A stretch of DNA of 64,000 nucleotides from Prorocentrum cordatum (Eukaryota; Sar; Dinophyceae; Prorocentrales; Prorocentraceae), in contig CAUYUJ010016884.1 in NCBI GenBank assembly GCA_963575745.1, positions 1-64,000 on the forward strand. The letters run 5' to 3'. A program made the translations under genes and the position numbers. The notes under the pieces were generated by a model. The model saw nothing but the letters and a program-made list of their open reading frames with translations. It was not told where the DNA came from and did not search any database. Of this stretch, positions 41,954-49,910 are shown one piece after another (the first letter of the stretch is position 1; every line of letters starts with the position of its first letter).

Positions 41954-42535
41954 ATCCCCACCAGCCCGTTCACAAACCTTGCGTATGAGAGTAGAAGGGA
42001 AACGAGACGAAGAGAGACATATAGTTAAACAAAGCGGGCAACCAGGGTGAACAGAGAAATCGTTGGGAGCAGGGTGGTGGCATTGGAAGGCCTCTTCGGG
42101 CCATCCCTGGGGCCCGCGGCGGGGCGGCCCGCGTGGGGGCGAGGGAAGGAGCAGGAGGAGGAGGAAGACGACGACGACCACCACCACCACCACCACAACG
42201 AGGAAGAGGAGGAAAAGGAAAAGGAAGGTGATGAGGGAAGCCCTTGTGGGACTCTTTGGGGGGATCTTGGGGCTCTTTGGGGGGGGAGTCTTGGGACGCT
42301 CTTGGGGCCCTCTTGGGAGTCCCTCGGGAGCCCTGGCGGGCCTCTTAGGGCCCTCTTGCAGACCATCGATCACAAGGGGGGAGTCCTGAATATCCCGCCG
42401 CAAAGTTGGGGAAGTTCAAGTATTTGTTGTAGCGACTCGTGGGGGCCCTCTTGGGCTGTAGGGGCCCCGTGTGGGGCCCCCTTGGAGCGTCACGTCGGCC
42501 CCCTGCGGCCCGACTGCGCCGTCTTGGGGTGACTT
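41954..42535 (-). mobile_element. family A-like element, reverse orientation, incomplete
   Basis: Starts ATCCCCACCAGCCCGTTCAC at 41954, contains GAGGAAGACGACGACG/CACCACC repeats (42150-42200), then CTTGGGGCTC/CTCTTGGGGC units (42255-42350 and 42440-42535). The opposite terminus was not identified. Confidence 0.5.
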
Positions 42536-43069
42536 GCGATCCTCTGAGCGCGCTCGTCGTGGTGCCCCCTGGATTTGCCGCTGGCCTCCGCTTCCCGTTA
42601 CCCTCTCTTCCCCTTCTCTTGTTTCCCCCATGTTTGACAATCCGCGCCACGGCAGGGCGCGTCCATGAACGTCTACCTGATGAACGGCACCTCAGGGAAG
42701 GGAGGAGAAGGAGTAGGGGTAGCAGATCCAGGCTAACAGAAGAAAGATGAGAAGAAGGAGGAAGAGGAGGAGGAGGAGGACAACGACGGCGACGTCCAGC
42801 CGCTTTTCTCCTCTTCCTCCTCGTCCTCCTACCTTCCCCTGCTACCCCCACCACTGCGGACGAGTCCTGCGACCACCAACGCTTCGCGATTGCGCTCAAG
42901 TGGGCGAAGAGGGAGGAGGAGGAGGAGGACGTGCCAGTTCCCCGCGGCTCTTGGCGTCGTGTTTCTCTCCGCAGCGCCGATGTGTTTGTCCACGACGGCT
43001 CGGCCTCCAGAGGCCCGGCCTCCAGAGGCACGGGGGGAACTCTGAACTCTGGGATACACCCCAAATAGG

Positions 43070-43370
43070 CGATCGCAAACATGGCTTAAGGGGGCGTGGA
43101 TCAGCGACGGGTCCCGTTTCATGGGAAATCGCAGAGTTCCGCCGCTGAGCGAGGCGGCACCGGCCGCATTTTGGGGAGGGTACCTCCCCCGATCCATGGA
43201 TTTGTTGACCGCGCGCCGAATCCATTGATCGCTAATCCATGCTTGCGCGCCCCCGACCCAAGGGGGCTATTCGGACGCACACCTATCGAGGATGGACGCC
43301 CCTCCATCGTATATCCCAGATCTTGGCTTAAATTCTTTGGTCCAGTCGAACACCCCACGAAGCCTGTCTT
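43070..43370 (+). repeat. dispersed repeat C with GGGGAGGGTACCTCCCC hairpin
   Basis: GATCGCAAACATGG...GCGTGGATC...GCGACGGGTCCCGTT and GAGGCGGCACCGGCCGCATT are matched at 49035-49230. The TTTTGGGGAGGGTACCTCCC core is nearly self-complementary. The last third (43245-43370) matches 35040-35150. Confidence 0.75.
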
Positions 43371-43621
43371 CGGCCTGGTCGGCGGTGATCTGCAGTGCCA
43401 TCGCCATCACCACCGTCACCATCGCAACCACCGTTTCGGATGCAACTCCTTGGAGGTCAAATTCTGCTTTTGCCCTGGTCCGAAGTCCGGCCTAATTCCG
43501 CTTAACGCGGCTTCATCCTGCTTGCTCCGGCCCGGTCCCGCTTAACCCGCGGCCTACACCGCCTTAGCAGCCCCCCAATTGGGGCCTGATCTTCCTAAAT
43601 CCCTCCGACGACGACCTCCTG

Positions 43622-43814
43622 GCAGTTGCCTCCCGACGGCACCATCGCGACCACCGTGACTACCCTGCCGCGCCCCTCCGACCTCCAGCGGCGCGCCGCC
43701 TGCGTCGGGGGCGGCCCGCCCGCCTCCCGTGCGCCCCGGCTCTGGCGGGCGCGCCCGCCGGCCCTCCAGGAAGACCATGGCCCAGGACTGGCGGCGAGCC
43801 CCAAGGGGGGGAAG
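43622..43814 (+). CDS. possible upstream exon of the channel gene
   Basis: Ends at a good donor, GAA|GTGAGG, at 43814. In the frame that joins exon 44317 in phase 0 it reads YPAAPLRPPAARRLRRGRPA, GGEPQGGE, which is Arg/Pro-rich. Another frame reads PPDGTIATTVTTLPRPSDLQ and looks equally protein-like but does not join in phase. The donor flank (GTGAGGCGGGGCGG) and the acceptor flank at 44315 (AGGAGGCGCCGGGCG) are similar direct repeats, as at other introns of this gene. The start is not resolved. Confidence 0.35.
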
Positions 43815-43849
43815 TGAGGCGGGGCGGTCGGGAGCCCTGAGACGGGGGT

Positions 43850-44036
43850 CAATGCAGACGGGGGTCGGCCAGAGCGCCCGGTCTTGCAGGAAACTGCAGG
43901 GCCAGGGTCGCATCGGCCCGGGCTTCGGTGCAGGATCCTGCAGGATCTTGCAGGATCCTTCGCATTGACCCGGGGCTGGGCGCAGGATATTGCAGGATCT
44001 TGCAGGAGTCTGCAAGGCCTGACTGACGCGGGTCAG
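43850..44036 (+). mobile_element. family F inverted-end repeat, copy 2
   Basis: GACGGGGGTCAATGCAGACG at the start, GGATCTTGCAGGATCC repeated inside, and GACGCGGGTCAGCAGATCCC at the end. It lies in the same putative intron as an E element. Confidence 0.65.
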
Positions 44037-44044
44037 CAGATCCC

Positions 44045-44316
44045 CAAGGGCGGGCCTTCGCAGAAATGGGAACGAAGGGCCTTCTCGAAAGGCTGGGACC
44101 CCCCCGGCCTTCTGAGGGGTTTCCTAAGCCTAAGCCCTCCCTGCAGGCACAGAAAATCTCTCAGAAGGCGCGAGGTCCTCCTCCTCCCTCATCCTCCTCC
44201 TCCTCCTCCTCCTCCTCCTCCTCCTCCTCCTCCTCCTCCTCCTTCTCCGCCTTCTGAGTTCTGAGAAGGCCTTCTCCTTCTCACTTCCATCCCCCCCCCT
44301 AGCCCGCCGCCTACAG
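44045..44316 (+). mobile_element. family E element, copy 1, ending at a splice acceptor
   Basis: GGGCGGGCCTTCGCAGAAAT, CTTCTGAGGGGTTTCCTAAG, AATCTCTCAGAAGGCGCGAG and GAGAAGGCCTTCTCCTTCTC are shared with 50578-50763 and 54340-54544. A (CTC)n tract is inserted at 44185-44250. It ends CCTACAG at 44316, directly before the coiled-coil exon. Confidence 0.7.
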
Positions 44317-47300
44317 GAGGCGCCGGGCGCAGAGTTCCGCGTGCTGATCGGCCAGCTCGTCGGCCAGCACGAAGCCGACATCAGGTCTGCGGTCGCGGCC
44401 TTGCAGCAGGATCGGAGGAGCCGTAAGTCATGATAGTGGCACGATCCAAGATCTCCACGGCTCCGTGTTGCCCCGCAGGGGCTCCAGGAACGAGGGCCGA
44501 CGAGGAGGGCCGCCGGACACCGCGAAATTCTTCACGCTTCGCACCGTGCCGCATCCCGGACGCCGCTTCCGCTCCTTGACCGTTGCCTTGGAGCCGCCGA
44601 CCAAAAAAGTATCCCATCAGCCGTTTTTTCCCCCGGCGGTAGGTTTAGCAGTTGCCTGCGCGCGCGCTAGGCAATTAGTTCTGCTCGTAGCCCGAGCCGA
44701 CTTGTGACGCCGCCGGCGCCTTCGCCTGCGGCTGGGACAAAAAAAATCCCACCAGCCCATCCAGACACGATCGGAGGCCATCTTGGGGCCTCTTGCAGTC
44801 TGTCTTGCTCCATGTTCGGCTAGAGGCTGTCGGAGGCTATCCTGAGCGTAGGGGCTCTCTGAAGGCACCCTGCGGGGCCTCTTGGGCCATTCTTGTGGTC
44901 CTCTTGGGGCTCATGTTGGGGGTCTTGGGGCTCTCTTGGGGCTCCTTGGAAGGGGTCTGGGAGGCCTCGTGGGCCTCATGGTCAAAGAAGGGCGTCTTGG
45001 GGCTCTCTTGGGGCGCTCTTGGAGCGCTCTTGGGCGCTCTTGGGGCCACTCTTGGGGCTCGCCTCGGCCGTCTCGAAGCCATCTTCAGGCCTGAAGAACC
45101 CATCGGAAGCGAAAAGGCGAGAAGGCAAAACACATTGATTGTCCTTAGGTCTTGGAGAAATGTTGGCCTCTTTGGTGGGGCATTTGAGGGCTCGGAGGGC
45201 ATTTGAAACCGTCTCTTGGGCCGTCCTGAGGCCTCTTGGATATTTGTCGGAGGCTATATTGAACCATCTTGGGGTATCTTGAGCCATCTTGGAGGCCATC
45301 GTGTGCTCTCTGAGACCCTCTTGGAGCCATCTTGGGCCATCTTGGACGCTCTATAGCCCTATCCGTCCTCCCCCTCCCAGGCCCAGGAGAGGGGGGAGGG
45401 GGAGGGGTTAAGCTACCCACCCGTCCGCAAGCCGTCTTGTTCACACCCACCCGCCCTCCCAACACAGAAGTCATACCCGGGTGTCAGTATGTCGCGTATG
45501 AACGCCGCAGAAGCCACGGATTCCAGATGCACCAGACACCTTGGAGGCCCAAGCGTGCCAGGCGCGCCAGGTGCGGCACGTGCTCCACGTGCGCCCAGTG
45601 TTCCACGTGCTCAGCCGCGCCAGGTGCGCCAGCCATTGGGAACAAATAGGGGCTCCACCTGCGTGTGCCGCAACTGTTGCTGCGCCAGCAATTGCTCACG
45701 CCCCAGCGTATGTTTGTGGGTGCTGGCCACCGCGCGCATGGGGCGTTCTTGGGGCTGGTGTTGAAGCCTCTTGGGCCCTGCTTGGAGCGTTCTTGGCCAA
45801 TTTCATCTGGAGGCTTCGAAAGCCCATCCGAAACGAAAAGGCGAGAAGGCAGCAGCCATTGATTTGTCAAAGCGGTCGGTCGACCACATGCGCCCAGAAG
45901 GCAGGTGGGATCTGCTGGCATCCCGGCCGTCCCTGTAAAATACGCATTAAATTACCCCAACGGATGGACCCCACATGAACACCTAATTTTGTATGGAATA
46001 TGTACGTTATCAGAATGATGTTGCTCCTATCCTCATCACCCTCACGTCTCCTCCTGTTCCTCCTCCTCCTCCTTGTCCTCCTCTTCCTCATCCTCCTCCG
46101 CCTCCTCCTATTCCTCCTCCTCCTCCTTGAGCAGCGTCCATTTCAACCGCGTCCTCTTGACGGCACTGTGGTTGAAATCCCCGTTTCCTCCCCCTCTTTC
46201 TCCTCCTCCTCCTCCTCCTCATCCTCCTCCGCCTCCTCCTCGTCGACCGGCTTTCATTTCAACCACCTCCTCCCGACGCCGCCGTGGTTGAAACCTTCTT
46301 CCCCGCTCGCTCCCTTTCCTCCTCCTCCTCCTCCTGCTCCTCCTCCTCCTCCTCCTCCTCTTCGTCCTCCTCCTCGTCATCACCTCCTACTGGTCCCCCC
46401 CTTCCTCATCCTCCTCCTCCTGCCTCCAATCCCTCCTCTCCTCCCTCCTCCGTTCCCTCCTGTCCTCCCCTCCTGCTCCTCCTCATCCCACGTCTCCTTT
46501 CTCCCTCATCCCTCCTCCTCCTCCCTTCCTCCTCCTCCTCCTCCTCGTCCTCCGCCTTGAGCAGCGTCCATTTCAACCGCGTCCTGACGGCACCGTGGAT
46601 GAAATCCCCGCCTCCTCCTCCTCTTTCTCATCCTCCTCCTCCTTCTCCTAAGCCTCCTCCTCATCCTCCTCCTCCGCGCGAGCGGGCTCGCATGGAATGC
46701 CCCTGAGGGTCATTCCGTGCGAGCGGGCTCGCTGATGCCGATAGCCGTTGGAAATCCATTTCTTAGGTGGGACCCCCTAGGGGCCACAGGGGAGGTCCCT
46801 TCCGCGCGAGCGGGCTCGCATGGAATGCCCCTGAGGGTCATTCCGTGCGAGCGGGCTCGCTGATGCCGATAGCCGTCGGAATTCCAAGTTTTAGGTGGGA
46901 CCCGCTAGGGGCCACAGGGGAGGTCCCTTCCGCGCGAGCGGGCTCGCATGGAATGCCCCTGAGGGTTATTCCGTGCGAGCGGGCTCGCTGATGCCGATAG
47001 CCGTTGGAATTCCATCTCTTAGGTGGGACCCCCTGGGGGCCACAGGGGAGGTTCCTTCCGCGCGAGCGGGCTCGCATGGAATGCCCCTGAGGGTCATTCC
47101 GTGCGAGCGGGCTCGCTGATGCCGATAGCCGTTGGAATTCCAATTTTTAGGTGGGCCCCCCTAGGGGCCACAGGGGAGGTCCCTTCCGCGCGAGCGGGCT
47201 CGCATGGAATGCCCCTGAGGGTCATTCCGTGCGAGCGGGCTCGCTGCTGCCGATAGCCGTTGGAATTCCAACTCTTAGGTGGGACCCCCTAGAGGCCACA

Positions 47301-49436
47301 GGGGAGGTCCCTTCCGCGCGAGCGGGCTCGCATGGAATGCCCCTGAGGATCATTCCGTGCGAGCGGGCTCGTTGATGCCGATAGCCGTTGGAATTCCAAC
47401 TCTTAGGTGGGACCCCCTAGGGGCCACAGGGGAGATCCCTTCCGCGCGAGCGGGCTCGCATGGAATGCACCTGAGGGTCATTCCGTGCGAGCGGGCTCGC
47501 TGCTGCATTCCGAGCGGGCTCGCTGCTGCCGATAGCCGTTGGAGTTCCAACTTTTAGGTGGGACCCCCTAGGGGCCACAGGGGAGGTCCCTTCCGTGTGA
47601 GCGGGCTCCCATGGAATGCCCCTGAGGGCTATTCCGTGCGAGCGGGCTCGCTGATGCCGATAGCCGTTGGAGTTCCAACTTTTAGGTGGGACCCCCTAGG
47701 GGCCACAGGGGAGGTCCCTTCCGCGCGAGCGGGCTCGCATGGAATGCCCCTGAGGGTCATTCCGTGCGAGCGGGCTCGCTGCTGCCGATAGCCGTTGGAG
47801 TTCCATTTCTTAGGTGGGACTCCCTAGGGGCCACAGGGGAGGTCCCTTCCGCGCGAGCGGGCTCGCATGGAACGCCCCTGAGGGCTATTCCGTGCGAGCG
47901 GGCTCGCTGATGCCGATAGCCGTTGGAGTTCCAACTTTTAGGTGGGACCCCCTAGGGGCCACAGGGGAGGTCCATTCCGCGCGAGCGGGCTGGCATGGAA
48001 TGCCCCTGAGGGTCATTCCGTGCGAGCGGGCTTGCTGATGTCGATAGCCGTTGGAATTCCAGCTTTTAGGTGGGACCCCCTCGGGGCCACAGGGGAGGTC
48101 CCTTCCGCGCGAGCGGGCTCGCATGGAATGCCCCTGAGGGTCATTCCGTACGAGCGGGCTCGCTGATGCCGGTAGCTGTTGGCATTCCAATTTTTAGGTG
48201 GGACCCCCTAGGGGCCACAGGGGAGGTCCCTTCCGCGCGAGCGGGCTCGCATGGAGGGCCCGAGGATGATGATCATGATGTGTGTGTGTATGTTTGTGTG
48301 TGAAGGTGTGTGGTGTGTGTGACTGGGTGTGTGACTGGGTGTGTGTGGGTGTGTGTGTGGCCCGCGGCCGTCTAGCGAAAACAAGAACCCCACTTAGGAT
48401 GTCGGGAACAAAGTGGTCGCAGGGCGGCCGCGAATGTTCCAAATATGAAGGCTGAGTGTGTTTTGTTTGTTTTCTGAAAGGGATGGTGTGGGGGGGATCA
48501 TGGGATCGGCATTGTTTCGGGTTGTTTCGGGCTGGCTGCCTGCTAGGTGTAGGAAGGGGGTGTACATTTCTTGGGGACACTGACATGCCCTTCCACCGAG
48601 CAGGGGAAGGAGGGGTTTTAGCAGAGAGAAGGCGACGGTCGTTAAACCACCTACGCCCAAAAGGCTGGTGGGATTCCTGGAACGTAACCTGACCAATCGC
48701 CCGATGACATCACTCTCGCCCCACAGGAAATCCTCCACGCGCAGAGGGGCGTAGGGTGTTTCTCAGAAGGCGCGGGCCTCGTCTGTAGATGTAAGGCTGG
48801 CGCCTTGAAGAAACAGCCCCTTTCTAAGAAGCCTTCCCCACTCTCCATACCCCCTTGTGCGCGCCGCCAACTTCGCCCCAGATCAGGAGGGAAAAAACAC
48901 ACAAGCACAATTCATCGTCGACTCCCAGGAAGATATGGGGAAATATCGGACGTGGGGAGGACGACGAAAACCCAGAATATATGGGAAGATACGGGGAATT
49001 CTGGGATTCGTGCCTATTTGTTTGTGTGTCCCTGGGTCTTGCGATCGCAAACATGGATCAAGGGGGCGTGGATTGGCGACGGGTCCCGTTCCCATGGAAA
49101 TCGCGGACCTCCGCCGCCGAACGAGGCGGCACCGGCCGCATTTTGGGGAGGGCACCTCCCCCGATCCATGGATCTGGTGACCGCGCGCCAAGTCCATGGA
49201 TCGCTCATCCATGCCTGAGCGCCCCCGACTGGATCCCTTCCCCAGAGGAGAACAGGTCGCTGCGCGAGGAGGTCTCGGCGCTGCGCGGCGCCCAACCGCG
49301 GTGGCCCGCGGGCGCGCACGGTGGCGGCCCCGTCGCCCCGCGCGCCAGCTCCCGCGCCGACGGGAGCACGCCGGTGACCTCGGTGGGCCTGTCTGGCTCG
49401 GCGACCTTGCCCATCCTGTCCCGCAGCGTGGGGCAG
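44317..49436 (+). CDS. voltage-gated channel gene: N-terminal coiled-coil exons (44317-44422, 49246-49436)
   Basis: Exon 44317-44422 starts after CTACAG and ends AGCC|GTAAGT. It reads EAPGAEFRVLIGQLVGQHEA then DIRSAVAALQQDRRS. The exon at 49246 follows TTCCCCAG. The split codon C+AG restores Gln and the helix continues as QENRSLREEVSALRG, so the junction is phase-consistent and heptads run through it. The rest is a Ser/Pro/Gly-rich linker (PVAPRASSRADGSTPVTSVG, SATLPILSRSVGQ) ending before a GC donor (CAG|GCGACG) at 49436. A cytosolic N-terminal coiled coil before a Ser-rich linker is common in dinoflagellate ion channels. The 4.8-kb intron between the exons holds the 128-bp satellite and family A, B and C sequences. 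Confidence 0.55.
44746..45425 (-). mobile_element. family A element, reverse orientation
   Basis: Preceded by repeat Y (44643-44745). Starts ATCCCACCAGCCCATCCAGA and CACGATCGG, has CTTGGGGCTCTCTTGGGGC units and the box CGGAAGCGAAAAGGCGAGAA (45103-45122), and ends in CCCAGGAGAGGGGGGAGGGG then TTAAGC, a truncated left terminus. A second fragment with CGAAACGAAAAGGCGAGAAG lies at 45700-45870. Confidence 0.65.
45525..45630. repeat. CCAGGTGCGCCA / CCACGTGC short repeats
   Basis: Irregular tandem words GCCAGGCGCGCCAGGTGCG and TCCACGTGC, giving spurious Arg/Cys/Ala frames. Confidence 0.6.
46020..46675. repeat. (CTC)n-rich tract with CCATTTCAACC repeats
   Basis: CT-rich trinucleotide sequence interrupted three times by CGTCCATTTCAACCGCGTCC-like words (46135, 46250, 46565). 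No gene. Confidence 0.85.
46676..48255 (+). repeat. 128-bp satellite array, about 12 copies
   Basis: Unit contains CGCGCGAGCGGGCTCGCATG, GAATGCCCCTGAGGGTCATT, CCGTGCGAGCGGGCTCGCTG, ATGCCGATAGCCGTTGGAAT and TAGGTGGGACCCCCTAGGGG. Units are over 95% alike and spaced exactly 128 bp. The exception is one unit near 47500 that carries an extra 23-bp duplication (CATTCCGAGCGGGCTCGCTG). The period is not a multiple of three, so reading frames across it are accidental. Each unit has an internal inverted pair (GGAATG...CATTCC) between two copies of GCGAGCGGGCTCGC. It sits inside the long intron of the channel gene. Confidence 0.95.
48256..48575. other. TG-rich junction and unassigned sequence
   Basis: GTGTGTGTG words at 48280-48360 follow the satellite; the rest shows nothing recognisable. 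Confidence 0.4.
48576..48674 (-). mobile_element. family A left terminus, reverse orientation
   Basis: CAGGGGAAGGAGGGGTTTTA...GTTAAACCACCTACGCCCAA and AAGGCTGGTGGGAT match the reverse complement of the A1/A2 left end. No partner terminus nearby; probably truncated by the satellite or neighbouring elements. Confidence 0.6.
48737..48870 (+). mobile_element. family B element, copy 3
   Basis: CCACGCGCAGAGGGGCGTAG, TTTCTCAGAAGGCGCGGGCC, GTAGATGTAAGGCTGGCGCC, CTTTCTAAGAAGCCTTCCCC and the end ACCCCCTTGTGCGCGCCGCC. Confidence 0.75.
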
Positions 49437-49649
49437 GCGACGACGACGATGACGAGGACGACGACGACGAGGACGACGACGACGAGGAGGACGAGGACGA
49501 GGACGAGGACCACCACCACCACCACCACCGCCACGACGACCACCACTACCACCACCACCACCACCACCACCACCACCACCACCACCACCACCACCACTAC
49601 CACCACCACCACCACCACCACCACCGTCACCACCACCACCACCACCACC

Positions 49650-49695
<46 letters not shown>

Positions 49696-49700
49696 CGGCA

Positions 49701-49742
<42 letters not shown>

Positions 49743-49910
49743 TCGGCCACGCGCAGAGGTGGGGTAGGGGGAGGAGGCTTCTTAGAAGCACCCCTGCTTC
49801 TCAGAAGGCGCGGGCCTTGCCTGCAGATGTAGGGCTGGCGCCTTCCGAGAAGCAGCCTTCGCCTAAGAAGCCTTCCCCCTCCCCCTACCCCATTGTGCAC
49901 GCCGCGAAAG
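49437..49910 (+). mobile_element. GC-AG intron made of (GAC)n/(CCA)n tract plus family B copy 4
   Basis: Starts GCGACGACGACGATG directly after CAG and ends CGCGAAAG before GCGGACGGC. 49437-49745 is (GAC)n, (CCA)n, (GAC)n. 49755-49903 is a family B unit (GGAGGCTTCTTAGAAGCACC, GATGTAGGGCTGGCGCCTTC, CCATTGTGCACGCCGCG). Donor flank AGGCGACGAC and acceptor flank AGGCGGACGGC are similar. Confidence 0.65.

Noticed and set aside
46767-48303. Series of similar 74-77-codon ORFs resembling a tandem gene family
   Set aside because: They are one per 128-bp satellite unit; the period is not a multiple of three and each ORF overlaps the next in another frame.
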